Origin: Sabethes cyaneus
Lineage: Eukaryota; Arthropoda; Insecta; Diptera; Culicidae
Direction of reading: 5' to 3'
Assembly (NCBI RefSeq): GCF_943734655.1
Contig: NC_071355.1
Location: 243,559,183 to 243,623,182 of the forward strand
DNA: 64,000 nucleotides
Shown piece after piece: positions 1 through 10,510 of this stretch. A model generated the notes under the pieces. It was given only the letters and a program-made list of their open reading frames with translations, did not search any database and had not been told where the DNA came from. Every line of letters starts with the position of its first letter. The first letter of the stretch is position 1. The position numbers were made by a program, and so were the translations under genes.

Positions 1-845
1 CCCAACCGAACCGTGCGTAAAACCAGTAGTAGCCGCCACGCGGCGGCGGCAATTTCTGTTCCACCACGGTCCAATCGATTCCGAAGTCAACGGCTGTGGC
101 CGCGGACGAGCGACCGACACCACCGAAGCAGCAGCAGCAGCAGCAGACGCCAACGCACGGCACTGCGCTACACTCTGCTAGCTTGCTACCGCTTCTATTG
201 CTGCACAAAAAAACGGGATAGAAAAATGAAAAGTTGATTTGTTTGCATTGCGAAACATATATTTCTTATCGACTAACATTAATTTTGCATACACACCCAT
301 AGGTATTGGTGCTGCAAGATGCAGCATGGAGTCGCCGCCATCTGAAAGTTTCTCACAGACCAGAGACCAGTCCAATGCAACGCAGCGACGGAATGGACCG
401 AACTGCAATCGGTTCCGTGCGCGATCAGTCCGATAAAGCTCCAAACTCCAAACGAGGAAACATACCGAACGGGGCGCACTTCGAACGAATCGAAAATCGA
501 TCAATGTTTGAAATTGTTTTTAGTTTTTCTTCTTTTTTTTGTCGATGCACTCTCAGCTTACTCGAGCAGCTCGTTAATTCCCGCCGCTAATCAAATTAAT
601 TCAATGTGTCAGCGTTTATCCAACGAGCGATAGCTGCACAACGATGCGACAGCGTCGTCCGTCCGTCCGTCCGAAATGGGGCCGGGCGGGAAAAAGTAAT
701 TAGAAAGAGCCGGGCTGAGCTGCAATCCGGTCGGGCTCTCCCACAGAAGACTGCATCCTCTAATTTGCATGTTAGTTCGACAAAGCCGTGTTGCTGCTTC
801 TGGGTTAGTGAGTCTGCTGTTGTGTTTACACGAAGGTAAACTCGT
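1..845. other. GC-richer complex island, no assignable gene
   Basis: This stretch is clearly richer in GC than the following kilobases. It carries a short CAG/GCA run near 127-147 and a CCGT run near 658-672. Both strands have short open frames, but none resembles a family I recognise and no convincing splice pair was found. The first ~25 bases recur in inverted orientation at 9298-9322. It may be an untranslated exon or promoter region cut by the window edge; this is inference. Confidence 0.3.
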
Positions 846-1199
846 CGGTTGTGACTTTTATACTCATTTACTATTTCTTTTTGAAATATGTAACTAATTT
901 AATCTATCTATTGATGGAATATATGTATGAGAGAAAAAAAGAAGTTATGCAATCGGCATATAAAGCACTTCGTTAAAGTTTGATTTACTACGGAAATATT
1001 ACATAATTGTCATAATTGGACAACTCATTAGAAAGGCTACTTTTACTATTTTTTAATGGTTAGGAATGATTAACATGGAATAAAAAGCTAAATTGATTCA
1101 ATAGCCGGTATACCACTACAAAGAATGTGTCATAACTAACAATTTAAAAATAATTGTTAGAGCATTCAGTTCTCTGTATTTCTGTATTTCTTCCGTATT
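846..1199. other. AT-rich stretch, nothing recognised
   Basis: AT-rich sequence without a credible ORF, transposon protein fragment or RNA gene. It separates the GC-rich island from BEL/Pao-like debris. Confidence 0.4.
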
Positions 1200-1585
1200 T
1201 CTACAGACTACCTCGATGGTGAATTTACAGAGGCGGTGGATGGAAGCCAAACGAAATAAATTGTAGCTGATCACATTGAGGTACTCTGTGCCGATGCCAT
1301 TTTTTTAAAACTGCCTCATCCTTCTAATCGTGTTGGATGGCCATTAGAAAATTCATAAATCGTCATGGGTGTCTGAAGAGTTCTTTTCCAACAACGGAAC
1401 TTTTTCCAACGGAGCGAGCAAACAGTTAAACTAAATCGAAACGCATTGATCGGCAGTTCAATCCTCTCGGACCGTTACACATGGGTGGCATCTGGGAGCG
1501 GGTGGTTCAACTCGCCAAGAATACAATAAGACTGGCAAGATCCTGTTAACGACGTTCGTCCAAATGGAGGTAATTACTCGTGACT
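1200..1585 (+). pseudogene. BEL/Pao integrase remnant
   Basis: A decayed integrase segment. Around 1455-1545 the plus strand still reads approximately as FNPLGPLHMGGIWER, matching the conserved HMGG.WER block after the catalytic core of BEL/Pao integrases. Frameshifts and stops break it throughout. A parallel, independently decayed copy lies at 10200-10510 with the same order of landmarks (GTACTCT, GGAACTTT, GCAAACAGTTAA, HMGGIWER, GGAGGTAATTA). The right edge runs into RTE-derived sequence near 1590. Family assignment is by motif recognition; no LTRs were identified. Confidence 0.6.
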
Positions 1586-1589
1586 TTTA

Positions 1590-2891
1590 TTTATTTTCCG
1601 TAGGAAAGGGTGGAGACAGAGGCGCTAATCTAATCGCAAACGAGCGCGAGGGGGTCGACAGGTGGAAGGAGCTCTTCGACGAGCACCTCAACGACGATAT
1701 AATAGAAGGAGATGCAACGGAAGTTAACCTAGCAGTGCCTACAATCGATAACCGTGTGGTGCCTCCCGATCTCGAAGAGATCCGGCGAGAAATCGGGCAG
1801 CTGAAGAACAATAGAGCCACCGAAAAGGACCGATTCCCGGCAGAACTCTTCAAAAATGACCAAGAACCGCTAGCAACGGCACTTCACTGGATAATTTCAA
1901 GGATTTGGGAGGAGGAAATACTACCAGAAGAGTGGATGGAAGATGTGTTTTGTCCCAACTACAAAAAGGGCGATCGGCTAGATTGCTGTAATTATCGCAG
2001 CATTATGCTGGTCAACGCTGTATTTCAAAGCAGCATTCGATACAGATGTGCGCGAACAGCTATATGGCATCGGTTTTCCGAATATCGGCATGTCGGTTTT
2101 CCGAAAAAACTGACAAACAAGCAATTCTGGAGCGAGTGATGTGCTTTCTGCGCGTTTCAGGGGTACTCTCGAGTTCTTACGAATTGCGCAGAGGGTTGCG
2201 GCAAGAGGATGGTCCAGTCCTGTATGTTATTCAACATCGCTATTGAAGGTGTAATCCGGCAAGCAGGTATCGAAACGACAGGAACGACTTCAGTGAAAGT
2301 AGCAAACTCCTAGCCTTCGCAGACGACTTCGACATTACTACTAGAAACCTTGGGATGCTGGAGACAATCTACGCCAGACTAAAGACGGACGCTAGGAGGA
2401 TAGAGTTACAAAACAATGCGCCGAACACCAAATATATGATTGGAAGAGGCTTCAGAGAAAACCACGTTTGCCTCCTAGAGATACTGACTATTGACAGCGA
2501 TGAACTGAAAGTGGTTGATAAGTTCCTATATTTGGGATCTCTGGTTATTGCCGATAATAATATGACTAAGGATTCGACGACGCATTCAAACTGGAAGTCG
2601 CACAAAGCTGACGATGTACAAAACGCTAATCGAACCGGTAGGTCTTGAGACAGTAACTTTACTTACGGAAGACATACGTGTACTTGCAATATTTGAACGA
2701 AAGGTGTTGCGGACTACTTTTTGGCGGAGTACAAACGGATAGCGAAGAGTGGCGTAGGCGTATGAACCACAAGATGTAGGCACTGCTTAGAGAGATTCCC
2801 ATCGTCACCTGGCGAAAGTTGGAAGGCTGCGGAGGGTCGGTCACGTCGTAAGGATGCCGGACGACTGTGCAGTTAAATCTGTTCTCTTTAA
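1590..2891 (+). pseudogene. RTE-clade non-LTR retrotransposon, left part
   Basis: Reverse transcriptase remnant. The first segment (1600-2020) encodes the RT N-terminal region with LPEEWMEDVFCPNYKKGD and YRSIMLVNAVFQ blocks (RTE-type: weK..v.PiyKKGdr..C.NYR). A deletion then removes the central RT palm. The frame resumes near 2150 with ETRRGLRQ-like sequence, and FADDFDI, the catalytic YADD-equivalent, lies near 2316-2336. The C-terminal YLGSLV block (near 2525) and the TIFGGVQTES-like block (near 2715) follow in different frames. It is interrupted at TTAA (2888-2891) by a foldback element and continues at 4076. It is inactive; many stops and frameshifts are present. Confidence 0.8.
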
Positions 2892-4075
2892 CCTTTACGT
2901 CCCCGACATAAAAAATGAAGGTACTTTCAGTTACACTTTTGGCTCTATCTCCACTGATTTTCAATCGATTTTTATGCAACTGGTCTTAAATGAACCACAT
3001 TAGATTGGCCTTTAATGGAAAAATATGCTAGTAAATTATGGTTTCATTTTCCCGGAGATATTCCAGATCGCGGTGGGATTTTTTTTTGACGTCATGAGTA
3101 ACAGATGGAATAAAATTAGAAATCTGCTTAATTGACTGCGCAAAAGTTATTCATTTTATTTTTAGTCACTAATAATGACTTTTACATTATCCTGTAGACC
3201 GCTGGCGTACGCCTCACACTCCGGAACATCCGGTATCGGTTCTACTGGGCCTCAAAACTGGCCATTTGGAATTCTCTTCGAAAACATGGCAAATGGGGTA
3301 TCAAATGACAGGATTTTTCAACACGAGCACTTTAGTGGACATTTAGATGTATTTTGAGTCGATCTGGACATTCCGGAACATCCTGCATCGGTTCTACCAG
3401 AACTCCAAAGTGGCCATTTGGAATTCTTCTCGAAAATACGACAAATGTCCAAATCGGCTCAAAATACATCTCAATGTCCACTAAAGAGCTCGCGTTGAAA
3501 AATCCTGTGATTTGATACCCCATTTGCCATATTTTCGCAGAGAATTCCAAATGGCCACTTTTGAGTTCCGGTAGAACCGATGCCGGATGATCCGGAATGC
3601 CCGGGTCGACTCTGAATACATCCAAATGTGCACTAAAGAGCTCGTGTTGAAAAAGCCTGTGATTTGATACCCCATTTGCCATGTTTTCAAAGAGAATTCC
3701 AAATGGCCTCTTTTGAGGCCCAGTGGAACCGATACCGGATTTTCCGGAGTGTGAGGCGTACGGCAGCGCTCTACAGGATAATGTAAAAGTCATTATTAGC
3801 GACTGAAAATAAAATTGATAACTTTTGCGCAGTCAATTATGCAGATTTCTAATTTCATTTCATCTGTTACTCATGACATCAAAAAAAATCCCACCGCGAT
3901 CTGGAATATCTCCGGGAAAATGGAACCATAATTTACCACCATATTTTTCCATTAAAGGCCAATCTAATGTGGTTCTTTTAAGACTAGTCGCATAAAAATC
4001 GATTAAAAATCAGTGGAGATAGAGCCAAAAGTGTTACTGAAAGGACCTTCATTTTTGATGTCGGGGACGTAAAGG
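2892..4075. mobile_element. 1.18-kb foldback (palindromic) MITE, TTAA target site
   Basis: The whole element is an imperfect palindrome. The left end is CCTTTACGTCCCCGACA and the right end is its reverse complement. It is flanked by TTAA at 2888-2891 and 4076-4079, a piggyBac-type target duplication. The arms carry shared blocks (for example near 3175-3360 and 3600-3793) and an internally repeated segment of ~190 bp (TGGCCATTTGGAATTCT motif) within each arm, so apparent mirrored ORFs on the two strands are palindrome shadows. No transposase is encoded, so it would be non-autonomous. Removing it with one TTAA restores an uninterrupted RTE reading (VLFKNPTG). Confidence 0.85.
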
Positions 4076-4190
4076 TTAAGAACCCTACTGGCACTAGCAA
4101 TAGAGGGGCCCAACGTGCTAGATGGTTCGAGCAGGTTGAACCCGACTTGCGTGTGTCGAAACGCGCAACGAATTAGTGACGAGTAGCTCA
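4076..4190 (+). pseudogene. RTE-clade element, right part after foldback insertion
   Basis: This continues the RTE C-terminus interrupted at 2891. It reads approximately KNPTGTSNRGAQRARWFEQVEPDLRV, split here only for description: NPTGTSNRGAQ then RARWFEQVEPDL. The same block is present in the RTE copies at 20752-20900 and 52600-52640. The element fades out near 4180 with no clear tail. Confidence 0.75.
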
Positions 4191-4377
4191 GTTAGTGAAA
4201 AATCTCACCTAGAGATAGCTAGAGTAATTTTATTTTCTGTATTTCTTTCTTCTACCTCATCTGACATTACTGCCTTCATGAGAGCACGATGGAGAAAAGC
4301 CCCTAGCAACAGGCTCACATACAACGCGTAAAAATACCTTTTCAAATAATACAAGGTACGAAATTTCCGTAAGACAT
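4191..4377. other. Short spacer, nothing recognised
   Basis: Non-coding sequence between the RTE remnant and the first 616-bp MITE; it includes the left ACAT target copy immediately before 4378. Confidence 0.4.
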
Positions 4378-4993
4378 CCGGAGTGATTCGCGATTGGGGC
4401 TCAACTACAAATTGTAAACAAATCGTTTTATCACACCATCAGCCTTAAAAAGACTGATAATATCCTTGGCAAGAATCCTTTCTTCTGTTTTAATAGTTAG
4501 AATTATTTAAAACAAGTTTTTAGTAATGGGCGATAGAAGTGTTTAATCAAAACAAAAGACAGTTTGCAGTTTAGCCCATCGCATTGTTATGAAGTGACAG
4601 GCTTATTTGCAAATCGTTTTGTAAACAGGCGATAGTAAAGAGCGAAACTGCGTTGTTTTCAAAACACAGGCGCATTGTAAACAGGCGAAACTAAATAAAA
4701 AAATCAAAACAAGGCGAAACAGGGGTGGGCGAATCTCATTGTCAAAATGCTTTGAGGCTCATTCCAAGGGGTTCAACTATAAAACTTAGATTTTGAGCTT
4801 GAATGCACAAATTTTATGCAGTATTGTTGTAAAATTATAAGATTGATTTATTCTACACCAATTTATGTCTTTAAACTTGATTTTTGTAACTTTTATTTAA
4901 ATTAAGATTTGAAAATGTACTGGCAAATTATCACAGTGATATTTCTCATTGTTCACACTTTGTTAGTTGCGCCCTTATCGCGAATCACTCCGG
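4378..4993 (+). mobile_element. 616-bp MITE, copy A
   Basis: The termini are inverted repeats. The left reads CCGGAGTGATTCGCGATTGG and the right ends ATCGCGAATCACTCCGG. ACAT is present on both sides, consistent with a 4-bp target duplication. The interior is AT-rich with GGCGAAAC/CAGGCGATAG motifs and no transposase. A second copy in the opposite orientation lies at 5369-5984 with the same length and nearly identical sequence. The superfamily is not certain. Confidence 0.8.
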
Positions 4994-5126
4994 ACATAAC
5001 AGATAACAGATTCACATCAAAGTTCGTAAAAAATAGTAGGAGATCAGATGATTTAAACTGCGTCCTTCCGTCTTGAGCTGATATCCACTCCTAACTGCAG
5101 ATTCCGAAGTGCGTCGTTTCAATCTG

Positions 5127-5346
5127 TTTTTGTATTTGTATTTGTATTTGTATTTGTATTTGTATTTGTATTTGTATTTGTATTTGTATTTGTATTTGTA
5201 TTTGTATTTGTATTTGTATTTGTATTTGTATTTGTATTTGTATTTGTATTTGTATTTGTATTTGTATTTGTATTTGTATTTGTATTTGTATTTGTATTTG
5301 TATTTGTATTTGTATTTGTATTTGTATTTGTATTTGTATCTGTATT
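5127..5346. repeat. (TTTGTA)n hexanucleotide microsatellite
   Basis: About 36 nearly perfect TTTGTA units. It produces tyrosine-leucine or tyrosine-lysine pseudo-ORFs in several frames on both strands, which are not genes. It lies in the ~375-bp gap between two oppositely oriented MITE copies. Confidence 0.98.
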
Positions 5347-5368
5347 TTGGTCGATTCATCTGACAATT

Positions 5369-5984
5369 CCGGAGTGATTCGCGATAAGGGAGCAACTAAT
5401 AAAGTGTGAACAATGAGAAATATCACTGTGATAATTTGCCAGTACATTTTCAAGTCATAATTTAAATAAAAGTTACAAAAATCAAGTTTAAAGACATAAA
5501 TTGGTGTAGAATAAATCAATCTTATAATTTCACAACAATACTGCATAAAATTTGTGCATTCAAGCTCAAAATCTAAGTTTTATAGTTGAACCCCTTGGAA
5601 TGAGCCTCAAAGCCTTTTGACAATGAGATTCGCCCAGCCCTGTTTCGCCTTGTTTTGATTTTTTTTATTTTGTTTCGCCTGTTTACATGCGCCTGTGTTT
5701 TAAAACAGCGCAGTTGCGCTTTTTACTATCGCCTGTTTACAAAACGATTTGCAAATAAGCCTGTCACTTCATAACAATGCGAGGGGCCAAACTGCAAATT
5801 GTCTTTTGTTTTGATTAAACACTTCTATCGCCCATCACTAAAAACTTGTTTTAAATAATTCTAACGATTAAAACAGAAGAAAGGATTCTTGTCATGGATA
5901 TTATCAGTCTTTTTAAGGCTGATGGTGTAATAAAACGATTTGTATACAATTTGCCAGTTGTGCCCCAATCGCGAATCACTCCGG
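5369..5984 (-). mobile_element. 616-bp MITE, copy B (opposite orientation to copy A)
   Basis: Same family as 4378-4993, inverted. The outer end at 5969-5984 matches the GATTGGGG-type terminus and the inner end the GATAAGGG-type terminus. It is flanked by AATT on both sides, different from the ACAT of copy A. This argues for two independent insertions rather than one large inverted duplication. No coding capacity. Confidence 0.8.
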
Positions 5985-6035
5985 AATTTTTGTATTATCT
6001 ACATGAATATGAAACTTAAATCTAGAACAAAACTA

Positions 6036-6990
6036 TTACAGCATCCTAGACATTGTCAGTCTTCTACTAGAGGTGCGTGAAGAAACGTCTACAAAGTCAA
6101 ATAATTCTTCGACCAGCGTGAAGGTGCGGATACATGACGTCAGTGGTTCATAAAACCCGTACCTAGTCCGATGAAATCTGGTTGTCAGTAAATTCGATGA
6201 GCGAAGCTGTCTACGTGAAGCACGAAAATCAATGCGGGACAGCAGAGCCGGGGCAACTATTTCATTGTTAAGCAGCTCGGCCACAAAAGTTGCTTGTTGA
6301 ATCCTTCGACGACTCTCTAATGTCTCCAAATCCAAAAGCTACCGATGCCAGCTACGTAGCGGGGAAGATTTTGAGGTAGACGCCAGGGTAGATGTCTCAG
6401 GGCGATACGAACAAATCGTTCGTTGAACACGTTCTATTCTGGCTTTCCAACACAGATTATGAGGATTCCAGATGGCGCAGGCATTCTCAAGTATTGGCCG
6501 TATCAACGCGCAATGCCTTCAAGCAGTGGGGATCTGGGAAGTCTCGGGAAATTTTTGTGATGAACCCAAGTTGTTGTGAAGCTCTAGAGATGACAGCAGT
6601 ATAATGTTGGTTGAACATGAGCTAATAATATATATGTATGACCGCATTTCAAGGTCAAGACTAAAAACTAGAGATTAGTCTATGAGCTTGTTATTCAAAA
6701 GAACTATCAGCGATCAACTGGTCGAGGCGTCCGAGAATAGCTCCGTTTATTCGGTAACCAAATGAGATGGGCGTATTACATCGTTAAAGTACAAGACGAA
6801 TAGCAAAGGCCTCAGGTCACTGCCTTGTGGAACACCCGAAGTATTACTGAATGCACGTGAAACTGTGGAATCCAGCTTGATACGTAAAGTACGGTCTGTT
6901 AGATATGAGATCAACCATGAAGTCAATCTATCAGATACACCGAGTTTAGAGAGCTTGTGCAAGAGTGCATCGGTTGATTGCATTTGAAAG
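6036..6990 (-). pseudogene. Jockey-clade non-LTR retrotransposon, 3' part
   Basis: 5'-truncated and decayed. The upstream part (6747-6983 on the minus strand) encodes RT palm sequence with LLHKLSKLGVSDRLTSWL and SGVPQGS, the RT domain-4 hallmark, followed by LRPLLFVLYFNDV. Between 6340 and 6450 the minus strand reads SRIERVQRTICSYRP-like sequence. The C-terminal region at 6057-6335 carries ETLESRRRIQQATFVAELL and HRTRYGFYEPLTSCIR, typical of Jockey ORF2 ends. The catalytic YADD region is missing because of a deletion between the blocks. Confidence 0.8.
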
Positions 6991-7589
6991 ATCGTGATTT
7001 TTTGTGTATAATATCAAAAAACTGGAGAGGGGTTTTTGTCTATCTCAAATAAATCAACTTTAAATATGTGGGATTTTAACAAATTTAAGTGTATAAAAGT
7101 TAACGAGTTGCGCCATAACTCCGGAACACCTAGACTGTTCTTCAGCAAACTTAGCGTACATGTTTCTTGATACAGGTGGATTAGCACAGGGGGTTGACAA
7201 AAAGAGGGTGGTCGCTAAAAAAAGCGGGGGAGAGGTCCAAATATGTAAAAGTGGCTGCGATTATCTTGCATTAAGGGGCGAACCAGCCGCAGGCTAAAAA
7301 CCTCTCAAATATAGAATAATAATAATATCTTGCATTTGGACCGTTAGAAGTTGTACAAGTGGCTGGGAGATAAGATGAGGTGTGAAAAGGTGGGAGGGTC
7401 ACAACTACGGGAGTAGAACAATATAAGGAAGGCTTTGGTTCTCTTTCATTATCTTCGGAGAGACGTACAAGTTGTTGTAGACAAAAGGGTCGCTGACAGA
7501 GGAGAGCTAATCGTTGGGAGGGGTAGATATGTCTAAATGAGGAAAAAAGCTTTGTTTTTTGTATTATGGGAATTTGCAAACTGAAACGT
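6991..7589. other. No gene; G-rich repeat debris
   Basis: Non-coding. The segment near 7180-7390 (CAAATATGTAAAA, GTACAAGTGGCTG) shares blocks with 13200-13310, so it belongs to a dispersed repeat. No protein similarity recognised. Confidence 0.35.
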
Positions 7590-8335
7590 AGTGCTGTGAA
7601 ACCCGTATTCGTGTGGTCCAATTTTCTCTCACGATTTTCTTCTAACGAACACACATGACATATACATGAGCATTTCTTTTCTGATATTCTCATGCACTGC
7701 GACAAGTTTTTGCCACAGTGTATTTAGTTATCACCTCCCAGTTGGCCTCGAGGTATGATGCTGGTCTAATAAGCCAGTCGTCAGATGTTCGAATCCCGAC
7801 TGGGAGAGGCTGTTAGAGTCAATAGGATCGTAGCAACTGGTTCTGCAATTGTCCGGCACTCTAACAGCTGGCTGCGAAGTCTGTCGTATAAAAAAAACAG
7901 AAGGTAAAGTTTCGATAACGGAATGTAGCACCTAGGCTTTGCTTTGCTTTGCTATTTAGATATCAGCCACGGTCGTTGCTTACGCTCGTCATTGCAACTC
8001 AGCAGTTGATACCTATCATCGCTCGCAATGGCCCGCACACTTACCCAAGTGTGTAAGCGAGGGTGTAAAATGAAGAAGAAACGAAGTAAAGTAAAATTCA
8101 TATCCATATATCCTAGTGTGCCGCTCGTGCTCACGACCAATTGACAGCTCGTGAACTTTGGATTCGCGGGCGGGATGTGCAGAAAGTTGCTATGAGGCTG
8201 TACACTCGCGAGTGTGTAGGTAGCAGAATGTATGCACACAGTACCAGCAGTTGTTTGTCGTAGGCTTTAGGCTTGCGTCAGTGGAGTAAACTTTTGATGC
8301 TATGCTTGTCACACTCGCTCGCCTGAGATTTTCAA
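7590..8335 (+). repeat. Dispersed repeat family copy, split by a SINE
   Basis: Blocks in this interval (TCCAATTTTCTCTCACG, CACTGCGACAAGTTTTTGC, CCACGGTCGTTGC, GCGAGTGTGTAGGTAGCAGA) recur in the same order at 19735-20130 and, inverted and partial, at 25290-25540. A SINE was inserted at 7732-7953. No ORF is conserved between copies, so a non-autonomous element or old repeat is likely. Confidence 0.65.
7732..7953 (+). mobile_element. tRNA-derived SINE, full copy
   Basis: The head begins CCTCCCAGTTGGCCTCGAGG and has a B-box-like TGTTCGAATCCC, so it derives from a tRNA with Pol III promoter boxes. The body contains GAGTCAATAGGATCGTAGCA and the tail ends in repeated GCTTT. The insertion is flanked by a near-perfect 10-bp duplication ATTTAG(T/A)TAT at 7722-7731 and 7954-7963. 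Related copies are at 21944, 23475 (minus), 25287 (minus) and a tail at 43890. Feilai-like in architecture; the family name is inference. Confidence 0.85.
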
Positions 8336-8339
8336 CCTT

Positions 8340-9290
8340 ATCGAAAACAGACGTACAAATGGCTGAACGACAAAAGGATGGTGGCCTCTGATTAAAAGGG
8401 AGGTGCGCATCACGGAAGCGAGTCCGAACTAAAAATCACAACAATGTTTAAGAAGCTTACGCGCATGTATTTGTGTGGGACGGCATGACAAATGTTATTC
8501 TGCAAAATTCCTGCAGGTCAGGCAAGTTTTCCTGACTGTAGAATAACGACAATGCCTTGAATGAGTTATTTTCATTTATGAATGACGGAAATTAAAACGA
8601 TTAGTCGACATTTTCTTCTTCGTCGCACGAAAAAACGTAGGAAATTTGGCTGCTAGGATTTCTTTAATGATAAAAAGCATTTAAATAGATCTCAGCTCAC
8701 TTTACCACTTTGATCACGCATGATAGACAACAAACTAAAATATTAGGGAATAACTAGTTTTGCATTATGTGTCATAAAAATGCTGATATTTTTAATAATT
8801 TGTGTTGGATAGGACGGGAATAGGCAATTACGACGAGGCAGCAACATACCCTAAGTGGAGAAGTAAAGTAGATAGCCAGTTTATTTGTCCATTAAAAGTT
8901 GCATCTTATTGAGCCATAAAAGTCGTCTGAAGAAGTATTTTGCGAGAAATGCAAATAAAAAAAGTTATAGAGAAAAAGCGAAAAATAGCAGGGTCATCCT
9001 AACTTGACTCAGGAAAATCGCCCGAATATGGAAACGGTTCAAGATAGAAGGATTGTGTCTTTTGCAATATTACTCAAAATACTTCAAGCTATAAAATTGC
9101 TGGAGTGAATATCGCTCTATCTTGTTTCATTTTGAAGTTAATTTCTGGATTTTGGTTAATTTAAGGGTCACTCCAAAATAGCTCGTGCCAAAAAAAGCGG
9201 CATCCAAAATCAAGATTTTATTGCTAACACATAAATAGTCTAAAAACAACGACTACTGAGTAAACAATTTATTCCACCTTTCTGGACCAC
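8340..9290. other. AT-rich non-coding stretch
   Basis: No ORF, RNA gene or transposon protein fragment recognised. A region near 8500-8560 contains short inverted segments around CTGACTGTAGAATAACG and CAGAATAACA-type sequence but no clear element ends. Confidence 0.35.
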
Positions 9291-9480
9291 AGTGCACTGG
9301 TTTTACGCACGGTTCGATTGGGCAAGTCGGGATGAGGCATTGGCAGTTAATTTTAGTGGCCAACCGTTCGATTAAAGAGTGGCAGTTACTTGCGCGCCAG
9401 TCGCCGTCTGGAGTTTTCTGACGTCTGTCTGCGAGGATTCACGCAGAACTACTGTACGTGGCGTATAATTTCTTGGAAAT
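9291..9480. other. GC-richer patch with inverted copy of window start
   Basis: Bases 9298-9322 (ACTGGTTTTACGCACGGTTC onward) are the reverse complement of bases 1-26 with one mismatch. The surrounding ~190 bp are GC-richer and complex. No function assigned. Confidence 0.4.
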
Positions 9481-10199
9481 GATTAATTGTATTCAACTCG
9501 CATTTACTAAAAGGTGATAGTCTAATGGTAATTCAAGGCCTCACTTAGAGGGTATCTTAATAATCGGTCAGATTCGGGTGCATTAACTAAGTCAAGAATT
9601 TTATATTACATTACCATAAATAATACCGCCGGTATTGAACTTCAAATCTAAACGGATTCATAGCAAATAGCCACTAATAGTAATTCCCACAGTGAATATA
9701 CTTCAACGCAAATATTTGATGTGTGGTAACCTAACTATTTTATTTTATGCCTATTTTTTATAGCAATTTATTCACGTTCATGGCTAGAGATCTGGAAATA
9801 GGTTACCATTTTAGTCAAATTTTCCACAACCAAAGTCTGTTTTCGTCAAGTCTATTTTGAAAGCACTCATATTTGAATATTTTTTATTGCGTGTGCTGTC
9901 TTCTAATGGAGTTATAAAACAGATTTATACACCAACTAATGTGGTAACGGTTAGGTAATGTGACAAACAGTGCTGCGCTGATGTGAAAAATATGAGGTGA
10001 AAAGGGATTTTCAGACATATCTTTGTCACTTCAGCCAATTCCCTATGCAGAAGCCAGCTCCATCGAATTAATTATTGAAAAAATATTTATTAGGAGATTT
10101 ATGGTAGATTTATGGATTAATATGCAGATCTAAGGATTTTCCAATTGTCAACGGATCTACGATACTGATATTGATATATTCTAAATTGTAACTGATCGC
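9481..10199. other. AT-rich non-coding stretch
   Basis: No coding signal or recognised repeat end. Confidence 0.35.
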
Positions 10200-10510
10200 T
10201 GTTGCTGTCAAGACAGGCTATTTTTTGTTAAAGTACTCTATCGTTGCAATCGTGTATGATCGTTATTATAAGATTCATGAATCAACATGAGTGTCCGAAC
10301 AATGGAACTTTCTTCAGCGGAGCTAGCAAACAGTTAACCGGCACACATTGAACGGCACTTTAACCCTTTCGGACGGCCACACATGGGCGGCATCTGGGAA
10401 CGAATAATTCGACCCGTCAAGGAAACTATAAGGCTCTATACGACGGAAACTAACAGACTGGCGAGATGCTGTTAACGACATTCGGTGGAGGTAATTAAGT
10501 GGCAATTAAT
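10200..10510 (+). pseudogene. BEL/Pao integrase remnant, second copy
   Basis: Reads approximately HFNPFGRPHMGGIWERIIRP around 10350-10425, the conserved integrase block after the catalytic core. It parallels the fragment at 1200-1585 closely enough that both derive from the same element family. Stops and frameshifts make it non-functional. Confidence 0.65.

Noticed and set aside
3332..3793. 153-codon open frame on the minus strand and its plus-strand partner at 3175
   Set aside because: Both start with the same peptide because they are mirror images within a palindromic element; no domain and no autonomous function.
5012..5546. Long open frames with YK, IQ or YL repeats
   Set aside because: Direct translations of the TTTGTA microsatellite.
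4378..5984. Single 1.6-kb foldback element
   Set aside because: The two arms have their own complete terminal repeats and different 4-bp flanks, so two independent MITE insertions explain it better.
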